From the NCBI GenBank assembly GCA_934045075.1, contig OW203745.1:16976748-17040747 (forward strand): a stretch of 64,000 bases of DNA, written 5' to 3'. The notes under the pieces are model-generated. The model did no database searches, was not told the origin of the DNA, and saw nothing but the letters and a program-made list of their open reading frames with translations. This document shows, piece by piece, positions 1 through 10,237 of the stretch. Origin of the DNA: Yponomeuta sedellus. Its lineage: Eukaryota > Arthropoda > Insecta > Lepidoptera > Yponomeutidae. The first letter of the stretch is position 1; each line of letters begins with the position of its first letter. The position numbers were made by a program, and so were the translations under genes.

Positions 1-536
1 CTGTAAATTAATTGAAATAAATAAAATAACAACAAATACTATTAGAAATAACGGACACCTTTCATTTAACTGTAGCTATTTGCCTAAGTTGTCCATTAAC
101 ATCCTCAATTATCTGCATGTGAAATTGTGTTGGATTAGGTGTCCGTGTCACCATGACACATGTGAACGTCTCCAGTTACTAATGGCGTTGACACATTGCT
201 GCGTTACCTTGTGAAAGAATAATAAATAGATACATTTTTGCAGTATTACTAAAGATTTGCAAATCGACCAAAGATTCACTGTTAATACCTTTCGGAAGCT
301 CTTGCGCTTTGCGTTTATATCTTTTGTAGGGCGCGGGCTAACCGTAGTGCTTCGTAGCGTCCGTAGATCAGAGGAGCCTCCCCCGCGCGAACGCGTAGTA
401 CCGCGTAGCCATCGTAGCCTTTGACAACATTTTGAGTAACCTTGAGTGTTTGAGATGTTCACATACGGCGGCGATTGAAATTGTCAGTCCGCGGCGGGCG
501 CGCGCGCACATTAAGATCATAGTTTCTCTGAGAGAA
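1..536. other. AT-rich chromosomal DNA, no gene recognised
   Basis: Low-GC sequence with one GC-rich patch (about 330-420 and 480-512). I find no convincing exon, RNA gene or repeat boundary in it. It may be intronic to the homeobox-type gene whose candidate first exon lies at 2013-2106 on the minus strand, but no other exon of that gene is visible here. Confidence 0.5.
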
Positions 537-570
537 GGCCTGTGCCCTGCAGCGGGACGTTGGCTACATT
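537..570 (+). repeat. Lepidopteran SINE/LINE 3'-tail motif
   Basis: The phrase gcctgtgccctgcagcggg followed by acgttggctac matches the 3' tail (gcc..tgccc.gcagtgggacgt) that I know from very abundant moth and butterfly retroposons. Only the tail is recognisable. It is a decayed copy; the family assignment is from memory of the motif. Confidence 0.5.
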
Positions 571-906
571 AAAATATAAATAATTTATAATAACTTCTTT
601 CAGTAAGAAGTATTCACGTTTCTGATAGCAAATAAAAAAATTGAGCCGCCGAATTAAACCGATGCAATTCTAGTACTAAGGTACTTGTAAGCACGGCACA
701 GAAGTACTGTACGAATTTCACTGTCACTAGATATCTAATTGTCCGTAGAATATTACATTTCAGTAAGTATGACATTTTTTAGGAAACAAAGTGATTTTCT
801 TTGTTAGTTAGTTTTTGACTTAGTTTTTAGAGACTTTAAAAATATAATATTATTTTTGAATTGAAGCAAATGGAAGATGAAAAATGAAAGTTTACGTGGC
901 ATTTTT

Positions 907-1196
907 GGGTTATTCCACTAATCCCCATTGAAAATCCCCATTGCCAATACTAAGATACGCCAATGGGGATTTGTGAACAAAAAGTTCATAAATCCCCATT
1001 GGTATATAAAACAAATATAAAGAACAACACATTAGTATGAAACAAGTATTTATATTGTATTAGGCTACTAATACATATATTATACAAACACAGTTTTACA
1101 ACAATTTATCAAATCAACGCCCATGGGGATTTACGGACAAAAAGTTCACAAATCCCCATCAATGGGGATTTTCAATGGGGATTAGTGGAACAACCC
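907..1196. mobile_element. hAT-type MITE, 290 bp
   Basis: The two ends are inverted repeats of about 37 bp (left 907-943, right 1160-1196) with one mismatch; both contain two copies of the word aatccccattg. The flanks are identical 8-bp words GCATTTTT at 899-906 and 1197-1204, a perfect target-site duplication. An 8-bp duplication is characteristic of hAT transposases. A second pair of ATGGGGATTT/AAATCCCCAT inverted words lies just inside each end, so each end can fold alone. There is no coding capacity, so it must have been moved by a transposase encoded elsewhere. Confidence 0.85.
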
Positions 1197-1204
1197 GCAT
1201 TTTT

Positions 1205-1325
1205 ATGAACCTTGATTAAAAATCAGCTGAGTGCGAAAGTTTTGCTCACTCAGGCTCGATACCCCGGTATAAGATAATGTAATAGGAAAACGCTTGTGGT
1301 GTAATCGAGCCGAGTGAGTGAAATC
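1205..1325. other. Short linker between MITE and 5S-like repeat
   Basis: AT-rich sequence containing the head of the 5S-like repeat that follows; no other feature seen. Confidence 0.3.
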
Positions 1326-1622
1326 AATCACTCGAGTTAAGCAATAACAGGCACAGTCAGGTGCTGGATGGGTGACCCTCTCGTGACTCCCGCTAGTGGC
1401 ATTTTTTCGCGCGCTTTCGTACTTTGCGAGGCTTGTTAAGCCATTAGTGCCGGTTGTTATGTAATGGTAGTCGTCGAGCCGTGTAAACGGCTTGATAACT
1501 CCTGATAGTGAGGCCCGCCACTGTCATACAATCCTCCACCAACCCGGACTTAGTCCTCGTGGTGGAGTATGGCCTAACCTTTTTGCGATGCAGAAATAGA
1601 CCCGTGCCCTAGCAGTGGGGGC
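1326..1622 (+). repeat. 5S-rRNA-derived SINE-like remnant
   Basis: Positions 1326-1377 resemble the internal-promoter half of insect 5S rRNA: the words gttaagcaa and ctggatgggtgacc stand in the right order and spacing, but the rest of a 120-nt 5S gene is missing or mutated. The following 240 bp end at 1599-1622 with cccgtgccctagcagtgggg, the tail motif seen at 537-570. A 5S-like head joined to a shared LINE-type tail is the architecture of SINE3-class elements; this copy is decayed. It is not a functional rRNA gene. Confidence 0.55.
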
Positions 1623-2012
1623 ATGCAGAGTTTTGATAGCGAAAAGGGAACATAATTTTATATTTATGGGCGTACAGAACTTATTAAGTTCGGGCTTTTC
1701 CGGGGGCAGACTTCTCAAATAAAACTCATATTTGGACAGTTTTTACAGTGTGTTTATGTTCTATTGGGTGTTCTCTGTTATTCAAAGTCAATCAAAATTA
1801 TCGTTTAACATGTTTCTCGTATCGACGTAGGGGCCCCCTTCTTCATTGTTTTAATTTTTTTTATAATTTGTCGGGCACTCCTTCATAATTTACGTATACT
1901 CACACCTGTTACGGTTCAAGGGCAAAATCTTTTTTACAAGTCAGATACACTGACAGACGTTCAGTGTAGTGATATAATCGGGGAGAGATCCCGTAAGCGA
2001 GGCTGGACGTAC
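1623..2012. other. AT-rich sequence, probable first intron
   Basis: No exon recognised. On the minus strand it directly follows the splice donor at 2012-2011, so if the exon call at 2013-2106 is right this is the start of that gene's first intron. Confidence 0.3.
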
Positions 2013-2106
2013 CTCCCCGCGGCCGGCCCAGGATGCTGTCGATGGTGTAGGTGGTCCCGCGCCGCGCGCTCATCGCGCCGCCGGCAGCTGCAGCCAGCGA
2101 CCACAC
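2013..2106 (-). CDS. Candidate first coding exon of a homeobox-type repressor gene (partial)
   Basis: Read on the minus strand, an ATG at 2106 (or the second at 2073, giving MSARRG...) opens a frame whose residues 20-27 are YTIDSILG, followed by GRPRG and then a consensus splice donor GGGAG|GTACGT at 2013/2012. An xxIDxILG octapeptide close to the N terminus is the eh1-like Groucho-binding motif of several homeodomain families, including paired-like (Arx/aristaless) proteins. The exon sits in a GC-rich island (about 1980-2160), unlike its AT-rich surroundings, which fits a developmental gene's first exon. No homeodomain is found in the 2 kb to the left, so further exons would lie outside the window. 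The motif and donor are seen; the family is inferred. Confidence 0.5.
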
Positions 2107-2721
2107 GCGGCACCGATGCCGCAGTCGCTCTACGCGCGGCCGCGCTGCGCCCGCTGCATGCTACGACGCTTCAGACTTCTTACACTTTTGAACAAAGTTC
2201 TTTTGGGTCAAAGTCGGACGACACATCACTCCGCACAAATTAATAAAAAAAAATTGCTAATTTTCACAAACTTTTCTTATGAACTTTCGTTTGGCCGAGT
2301 GCTATTTTTAACAGTTAGTTTGAATCACTTTTTCTAAAAAAAGTTTTTAGTAATTGCTTGTGACAATGTGTTATCGCGTCAACTTGTAAACTCGAGCCAG
2401 CGGCGGCGAGTGGGATGAACTCTTCGCGCTAGACTCGCTTGAACTGACGGCGCGGGACCAGCGCCTCGGACCCCAAGCTTACAGTGGGCGGGGCGAGGTC
2501 CGCCGTCTCTCTCGCACACCCCCGGCCTGCTATAGGCCATTTCGCTCGGTGCTCCGCCTCCGCCCGCGGCTGGGCCGGCCGTGACGTCACGGTGCCACCT
2601 CATTCGGCTCAACTTACCGGACGCTTTACTAATGACATTTATTCGATTTGATTAATTCAATATCGATATTGCTCACTCGCTCACTCTCACACCATATCTC
2701 ACTTTCAATTACTAGTTTTAG
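2107..2721. other. Upstream region with a second GC-rich block
   Basis: AT-rich DNA interrupted by a GC-rich block at about 2395-2620. The open frames in that block are low-complexity (Pro/Gly/Ala/Arg) and not convincing. It lies upstream of the minus-strand candidate exon and could be promoter or enhancer DNA; nothing in it was identified. Confidence 0.3.
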
Positions 2722-2905
2722 CTCCTGGCTTCGCCCGCCTTAAAAAATATCCCACGAGAAGATATCACCGGTATAACAAGTACTGTATGTCTCAATTCAT
2801 ATCTTTGTCTAACTGTGCAGCAAGCTTCGTGTAAATCCGTTCAGCCGTTATTGCGTGATTGAGTAACCAACATCCAAAAATCTTCACAATCTTTCACATT
2901 TATAA
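2722..2905 (+). repeat. Ubiquitous lepidopteran dispersed repeat
   Basis: Contains, in order, ggcttcgcccgc, aaaatatcccacg, gtaaatccgttcagccgtt, gcgtgattgagtaac and caacatcca, then ttcacatttataa. This ordered set of phrases is the signature of a repeat found in thousands of copies in moth and butterfly genomes (recognised from memory). This copy is diverged. Confidence 0.6.
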
Positions 2906-4804
2906 CATTTCTCATAGAAACAAAATTTTACTTAATAAATGTCGAAGCTGTTAGTTTTACGATTAATAGATTATGCCAAGAAGAAGGTAACAAAACACTC
3001 CAGAGTTTTCAACTTATAGTTACTCTGCACTGGAGTTACTTCAAGTTAACGGGGACGATTGTGTCCCCGTTAACTATTATAAAGTTTTGTGCCATCATTA
3101 TATTGTTTCTCTTGTTCTTAATCCTAGTTTTAATGAAATACTGGAGGCTAAGGGTCAAACAGCAACATGGCGCCTCGTGCTACTTGCGCCAGTGCCTACT
3201 GCAGTAGGTACCTAATTGAAATTTATTTTCATTAATAAAAACTAAGTAACTATAAGTATATGTTATCAAGTATTCCAACGAGGTGTTTTTGTCATAATTA
3301 CAGCATTTTACTTGTGTTGAAAATAGGAGAAGGGATGCGGACGGCACAAGACCGTGATACTCGGAGAACCATGAGGGAGCCTGGTGAGTCCTGCAGCGGG
3401 CCGCAAGCGGCTGATCATGATGATAAGTGAAGGGGTGGAGTTGTCATTTCATGTCCAGATCGTGGTTTGTGACCAGAAAAAGTAATTGCGTTGTGAGTAA
3501 TTCTATAATATGTTTAAGTATTTTTAAACCCGTTTTTATGCAGTATCTAAAAATGCCCTTTATGGCTCATACAGTGTTCAAAACACGAAATATTAACCCT
3601 ACTAGTATTATACTGCTAACCCTGCTTATATCTACTCTTATCTATGTATTATATACTTATTTGTACTTACATAATTATTTACAAACAGCTTCGTTGCCGA
3701 TCTACTTGTTACTTTTGTGCAGTAAACGTATCTTACATACAATGCTATTGTAGCATTTAAACATTACACAAAAATACACATTTTTAACAATTTACGCTTT
3801 TGTGTAGATGGCGGATTAATGGATTAATTTAGAGGAAATTGGTAGACCACTTAAATAAAAATAATTAACACTTTGCACTTTTCCTAGTTCTCCGACAATC
3901 TTCGACACTATCAACTGAGCAAGAGGTAATCAGGAACTCCGGCTTATTCTATCTATGCCATAGGGGACTGGTTATACAGAGATATAACTAAGAGGTATAA
4001 CACTCCACTGTATGTTGAAATGGGCCGTACACTTAATCCTGCCGTTACTGAACTCACCTGAACTCATCAAATGAATGAGCAGCAAATAGTATTTCAATGA
4101 TTGGCTATGTCGTAGACGCTCTCTGTCGTCGTGAGTGTAAGAAGTGTCCCGCAGGTAGCCCGCAGCGCGCCCGCAGGTACCGCGGACTCTGCCGAGCACA
4201 CAATTACCTCCTCAACACTTTCGTTTAACTGCTGCATTGTGAACTAACTGGATTACCCAGACTACGCTCTTGTCTGCGATCCTCGGGACCACAACGCTCA
4301 GAAACTAGGTACTTATTATTATCGCCGCCTCATTTGGACTTCATCGGCTTTCCTTTCATTTTCTGTGCTATTCTATTATTGTTTATCCTGCATTGTTTAT
4401 CTTATCGCAGAGCTCTAGTGTTGAACAGTGTGGGACTTGCCCATGCCATCGCAGGTAATGTTAACGAGAGTTGAAATCACACCTCAGGAACATTAAAAAA
4501 TTAAATCCGTGCATCGCAGCTCAAGGCAAACGTACAGCCTGACTGTTTAGTAACCTCACTAACTATTAAGATCGTTGTTGAGTTTATTGAACATATGAAG
4601 ATAGGCTTTAAGTATTTTTTTCTTTAAACATTATATTATTTAGTATAAATAATATATTCAGTGACTTCATGAAAAACTTGTGGCTGCGGACTGTAGTATT
4701 TAAAAATAAGTTAAGAGATCATACAGCTATACGCGAAAGTAGCTCCACGATTGGTGGACTTAATTTTATAAGATTTTTTTACCAGTCAAGCACATGTTGG
4801 CATA
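2906..4804. other. AT-rich chromosomal DNA, no gene recognised
   Basis: Short frames only, none with a recognisable domain, codon bias or splice context. The longest, at 3427-3753, is a run of Leu/Ile/Tyr expected from AT-rich DNA. I see nothing else to annotate. Confidence 0.5.
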
Positions 4805-5723
4805 TATATGTCACCGGAAAATAGCAAGATCCGCCAGTTTATACATTTCCTAGCAAAATTATAAACTTTCGTAGGATTGTAAACGAGAGATATACTGTAT
4901 TATCTTACGCCCACATTTTCGCAAATTGATAAACTTACCAAATTCAAGCGTAAAATAATAAGTAAGCCTAACGAAACGCCACCTGCGCTCTGATTGGTTC
5001 AATAAGTCACGTGTTCCTGCTTCATCTAGAAATATCGTTGATGAAGTGAAATTTACCACAGAGCTAAGAAAGTTTTATAGTGGTCATGACCAAAATAGTA
5101 AGAAGTTGATTAAAAAAGTCGAAAATTAAAAAACTCGTTAAAATGATGTAAGACTATAATAAAGCTAAAGCTGTGGGACGTCGCAATGTTGCAAACCGAA
5201 ATTAGGTTCGAACTTTGGGTGTTAGGTTTTTTTTATATAAGAGGAAAAAAAATGGGTCCAGAAGAACAAAATCATTCATACGGCAAGATTTTGAGGTTAG
5301 GTTTACAGAAAATTACAACAATCATTTTCTCGAAAACTACGCATCTCCGGCAAGAATGGATTGCAGGTAGGTAATCGAAACTGATCAATTTACTAGTTTG
5401 GCAAGTTTGATCGTACCTAAGTCTATGGACACAAGCATAGCCACTGTCGACATCAACCAATCAGAGAGCAGTGTGTTATTTGCCGTATTTTATAAAAGCG
5501 TAAAATAAAAAGCTCTTCTGTGATTGGTCGAACTGTTTAGAATCTTACGAATGGATATCCGTTAGTCTATAAATTAACCACGAGACTTTGCAAATTAATA
5601 AATTTGCGAAATGTGGTCGTAAAATAATACAATTTATCTCTCGTTTACAATCCTACGAAAGCTTATAAATTTTCTAGATAATTTATAAACTTGCGGATCT
5701 TGTTATCTTCCGGTGACATATAC
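4805..5723. mobile_element. Fold-back element with long imperfect inverted arms
   Basis: The left arm (about 4805-4935) and right arm (about 5590-5723) are inverted copies over roughly 130 bp. Both contain, in opposite orientation, tatgtcaccggaa, caagatccgc, ctttcgtaggattgtaaacg and agagata. Weaker inverted similarity (tgattggt and cgtaaaataa words) continues inwards. The interior encodes nothing. The structure is that of a non-autonomous DNA transposon or fold-back element; with only AT-rich candidate target duplications at the ends, the superfamily cannot be settled. Confidence 0.65.
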
Positions 5724-7089
5724 ATCGAACATGGCATAGGTCTGTTGAAACTTTGGCAGCTAACGTCTTGCCCCATGTAACAAACAAAGTTCATATGTAA
5801 ACTATAACCGCATTGGCATTATTAACCTATTGCATCCCAGCTTAAGGCGGGACTTCCTAACAATATTTATCGAGGAGCAATCAGGAGAACGTGTCTTACT
5901 AAACACCGTGTTATTTAAGCCATATCGATTCCCTACATCTTTGTATGTCCTTTGCAATATGCGTTCTGGAAGAGTTATATTATAATATGCTGCACGTCAT
6001 CATTAGACTGCATATAATCATATAAATACCTATAAAAAGAAGATAAATGGTAATTGTCATATGAATGTTTCGTACAAACAGTACTTTTGCTAGTGGCCAA
6101 ACTGCAAAATAATCTGCACATTTATGTAGCGAAATTAACAAATTGTTAGACTTATAATAACCCAAACTACTCTGAGTGTAAAAAGGTTTTGAATTAATTG
6201 ATTCCGAGTTTAAGCTATGACGATAACATTTATAAAATTTTCTTATAATATAAAACTCACAATCACACACACACACACACATGCACATACGCGCGAGCTG
6301 TGTGCGTGTGCGCAGTTTGCTTGTAATATTGTGAATACGACGTAATTGTGCATTTGTTGAAGAACGGACTCTCCTGTAGTATATCTATACTTACCTACTA
6401 GAGGTCTAGTTCCTGTATTTTATTTGTTAACAATTTTTATATCAACAAATTTTATTTTTTATGATCTATCAGTGACTGATTTTATAACCCTCACATTTAT
6501 ATGTCTATACATACCTAGAAGGCGATTTGCTAAGAATGTCAGAATTTTTGTGTAGGGTTTTAGCTAAAATATGTAATTATTTACTATCTAATTTCTAAAC
6601 TTTTTTGTCATTCTTTGCCTACTTATTTGTTTCAGGAAAGCTGAATGGTTAATTTTGCATACATTTACGACAGATGCATGTTGTTGACTTGAAAGCTTTC
6701 AGCTCCACACAAAGCTGCGACACCCTTGATCGCTGGGCGCAGGCGGGGCGGGGGCGCGGGCGGGGGCCGCGGCCGGCAGCGCGGCGCAGGTTAAAGAGCT
6801 AAAGCCATCGCGACTGGCGAGTGTGCGACTGTGTGTGTGAGTGTGAGGAACAAACAATACAGAGTATACTTAGAGCAGATGCTAATGCATTTTTGTAGGA
6901 AAATGCATAGGTAAGAGTCACACAAAACAATGACAGTGTCAAAACATATTTTCAAAATTAAGAGACAAGAAAATTACCTTGACGAAACAAATATCGCTCT
7001 CTCTCAAGTCTTAACTTAACTGGTTCACGTCTAATAAGTTATTTTTAAATTGAAATAAGAAAAAAATTATAAAATTCACTTTACCAAAT
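5724..7089. other. AT-rich DNA with a GC-rich patch
   Basis: Contains a (CA)n tract at 6264-6280 and a GC-rich patch at 6736-6800 rich in ggggcgggg words, which could be a regulatory island. No coding region or RNA gene recognised. Confidence 0.4.
6264..6280. repeat. (CA)n microsatellite
   Basis: Eight uninterrupted CA dinucleotides. Confidence 0.9.
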
Positions 7090-7765
7090 GTCAAAATAGT
7101 TGACAGCAACGTTGTATTGGGAAAAGACAAACTAAACCTTGTCGAAGAAACTGTAGGTATCACAAATAATGCAAAGCTCCAATGGGGTCCTCATACAGAA
7201 AAATTGGCAAATAGGCTTAGCTCTGCAGCATAATTAAGCTGTTTAAGAATTAGGGAACTAACTGACGTCGCAACCACCAGGCTTGTTTATTTTAGTTACT
7301 TCCATAGTATTATGTCCTATGGCATACTACTGTGGGGACGGGCAGCGGACATTGAGACCGTCTTCATCTTGCAGAAAAGAGCGATCAGATTCATCTATAA
7401 GCTAGGCAGTAGAGATTCGTTAAGAGATTTCCTTAAAGAAACCATAATCTTGGCAGTTGCCAGCCTGTATATCTATGAAAATATTATGTATGTCAGAAAA
7501 ATATTAGCAACTTTAAAACTGCAGGTAGCCAACACAATGTAAATACTAGAAATAAACATAAACTTTTGATCCCAAGATTTAGACTGGCAAAGGTTAATAC
7601 ATCCTTTATGGGGCATTGTAAACAAGTCTATAGTAAAATCCCTGAAGATATATTAAGTTTCACTGAAACGCGGTTCAAAAATTGTGTAAAGTAGACTTTG
7701 TGCCAAAAGGGCTACTATAATATTAAGGATTATTTAGACGGCGGTGATGTCTTAAATTAAAGCAT
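7090..7765 (+). pseudogene. Jockey/CR1-type LINE reverse-transcriptase C-terminal remnant
   Basis: The clearest stretch is the open frame at 7312-7542, with MSYGILLWG, then VFILQKRAIRFIY, then LYIYENIMYVRK. Ordered motifs SYG..LWG, LQKRAIR and LYIYE are typical of the thumb and connection region after the catalytic core in insect jockey-like reverse transcriptases. The frame extends upstream (QWGPHTEKLANRLSSA, then a stop, then LRIREL...RLVYFSYFHSI), so at least one stop interrupts it; downstream (LIPRFRLAKVN and similar) a frameshift is needed. It is a dead fragment, unrelated to the telomeric R1-clade elements to the right. Confidence 0.7.
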
Positions 7766-8450
7766 GTAAAATGCATGAGTTTGGTAAAAATTATGTAAAT
7801 TCTGTTAATTAAAGACTTTGAAAATACTAAGTTTGGAGTGTTTTTTCCATTTTTTCTTCGAAATTATCTAGATTTTTGAAATGGACACCCTTGTTTGACT
7901 TCTAACGTTCATTAAGCCGCAGTTTCTGCCCTACTTTGAATAAAACCTTTTCATTTCATTAAGTTAAGTTTAAATTCTGATTGTTACCTACATCTAACAA
8001 ACAAAATATCGTGATATTATGATGTTGTAAGCTTTGTAACTCATGATAAAAGATGATAAACTGATATTACAAAATTTACAGATAAAAGATAATTATAGAC
8101 AGACACAGTTCCGAACTACGTAAGGATGTTTCACTTCAAAGTTAAGGGTGGAAGCTTTGTTGTGAAGTCATTTGATGCAGTCATTGTGGAGTCAATTTCT
8201 GTCCAGGTATTCTTTGTCGAACAATTTTTGGACATGGCGTGCATTTGTTTGTTTGATTTCTTAGTTAAACAAAAAATAAATCAATATTGTAAAATGTGGA
8301 TGCGGAGCTGGACCTACGACCAATCCCACTGCGATTTTACTGTTCGGTATAACATATTTTATTATACAAAGTGTGAACAGACGACGTGATTGCATATTAA
8401 TAACTATATGATACATTTTATAACTGACAAAAACTTAACTGCAGGTTTGC
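7766..8450. other. AT-rich DNA, no gene recognised
   Basis: One 87-codon frame at 8126-8389 (begins MFHFKVKGG) lacks any recognised motif, and its hydrophobic composition is expected of AT-rich DNA. Nothing else seen. Confidence 0.4.
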
Positions 8451-8520
8451 TAGATGACCCGAACTCCACGCCACCATTCAAATGACCATTTGAATGGTGG
8501 CGTGGTGTTAGGGTCATCTA
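8451..8520. repeat. Near-perfect 70-bp palindrome
   Basis: The arms 8451-8484 and 8487-8520 are 34 bp each with two mismatches, separated by only 2 bp. The arms carry TAGATGACCC at the outside and CACGCCACCATTCAAATG at the inside. It could be the two fused termini of a DNA transposon after internal deletion. It should extrude as a cruciform. Confidence 0.9.
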
Positions 8521-10091
8521 TCTCCCTCCAAAATGGTTGAGACTGATGATGGCAGAACTCTGCGTTATGCTCGTGAACGAGGGCTGTTCGTGTGTCTGCC
8601 CGCAGCACTTATGTTTTCCTCTACTCTTGTGAGACATTTGACCAATGTATTGGCTTTTAGGGTTGTTAAAGGCAACCATGAAATCTTATTAGAATGCAAC
8701 TGATGTATTTGGTTTAAGATGACTTGAGGAAAGATGGTCTGAGTGGAGTTCTTTTTCCGCTGCCTTTTTGTCCACTTTTTTTTTTTTTAATTTATTTATT
8801 TAAGGCACATAAGTGTACATAGTTAAATTAAACAAATCAAAATCACAAAAACCTGGGAGGTTTATGCGTGATAATAATTCGCGACTATAATTCGGCCCGA
8901 AGGTAGCGGCTTACATTTTACATTGATATTCAGCAAATAGAATGTCAACAATTTATTTGTTTACGTTGAAATAAATTGATTGGATTGATTGATGAACTAG
9001 TATATTTTTTAACGTTTAAGTCATCTGTTTAAGACGCATTGTACTTCTGTTTGCTGTCCCTAACAAAGAAAATAAAATAATAAAGCAAATAAAAAACAAA
9101 ACTTTTACTCGAATGGGATCTTAATTAGACGTTAGATTTTCACCGTTCGCTTCTGATACGCTTTTCTTCATAGTATCGAGTAGGTGCAATTGAACATTTT
9201 AGGACTTGAGGCGCGCATTAGCGCCGCGTGTGGCTGAACAGCGCTGCGGCCTGTCGCGAGCCCAGCGATAGACGACAGTCTGTCATGCCTGTTTAACTGA
9301 GAGTAGCGCAGACACACTGACTGAATACAGAGCCTGAATTAATACTAGCGTGCTTGGTAGAGCGCGTGTTGCAGAAAGGTCCAGTTAAAGTTAAGTGAGA
9401 GTCCCCACATCGATAGAATAAATCTTTATTAGATGGAAGATATATCATTTATTTACACACTCACACACACAAAATGTTTGTACAAAGGTTTGTTTAGTAC
9501 TGTATGTATTGACATACACTTTTTTTACAACGGGACCAATTCTATAATCATGAAATATAATAATATGTGGAACACATTATAACAGTTGTGTTAAGATTTC
9601 TTCTGTATATTCGCTGGAGCAGCTTTGAAAATATGTTTCAGATATTCCCTACATCACATACAAAATTTTGTTACTGATATTCGCTACAGTGTCTTGAAAT
9701 AGATAAAGAATAGAGTGGTATGAAACAACCAACATTTATTTATTTTTCATTTCATTTTCGAGTTGGTCTCAAAATAAAGGTTTGTTTTATGAGTAGAATT
9801 GATTGATTTCACGTACTGTAAGCATAGCTCTCAACATTTACTCGTGACATCCTATTTAAGCAAATTATTTCGTTAAAATCTATTATATAGTGCGTCGTTG
9901 TGAAACAGAGCTTTAGTAACATTTTAATATACGATAAAATTAATTCTAAAAATCATAGGTAAATTTTAAATAAGCACAGCCTATCTTATTCTAAGAATAA
10001 AGTGATATTTTCGGTTCTATATGTTAGAGCCTAAATTATCATTATCAAGTAAAGTAATCAAATGGTTTTATTAAAATGAGGTATATTTCAG
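8521..10091. other. AT-rich DNA with one GC-rich patch
   Basis: A GC-rich patch at about 9208-9275 (gcgccgcgtgtggc and similar) and a T-tract at 8777-8789. No exon, RNA gene or repeat boundary could be supported. Confidence 0.4.
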
Positions 10092-10237
10092 TGAAAACAT
10101 CGTCATCATAGAGCTTGTGAGAGACCACAGACTTGGAGTAATGGGGCATTACGGACGCGACAATGTGCGCTTCGAGTGCGAGCTGATATGGGCCCTTCAG
10201 CCCACCACACGCCAAACCGACCCTTGCAGCTGCTGCG
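10092..10237 (+). CDS. Orphan internal exon, unknown protein
   Basis: A 146-bp open stretch is bounded by a splice acceptor (tatatttcAG at 10090-10091) and a strong donor (TGCG|GTAAGG). One base completes a preceding codon, then 48 codons follow: it begins ENIVIIELVRDHRLG, passes through MGHYGRDNVRFECELIWAL, and ends with a cysteine cluster CSCC. Composition and complexity look like real protein, unlike neighbouring frames. I do not recognise the family. The cysteines and the basic/hydrophobic alternation allow an extracellular domain, but that is a guess. No partner exon was found nearby. Confidence 0.4.

Noticed and set aside
1326..1377. A functional 5S rRNA gene
   Set aside because: Only about 50 nt resemble 5S rRNA, many positions are changed and the rest of the gene is missing.
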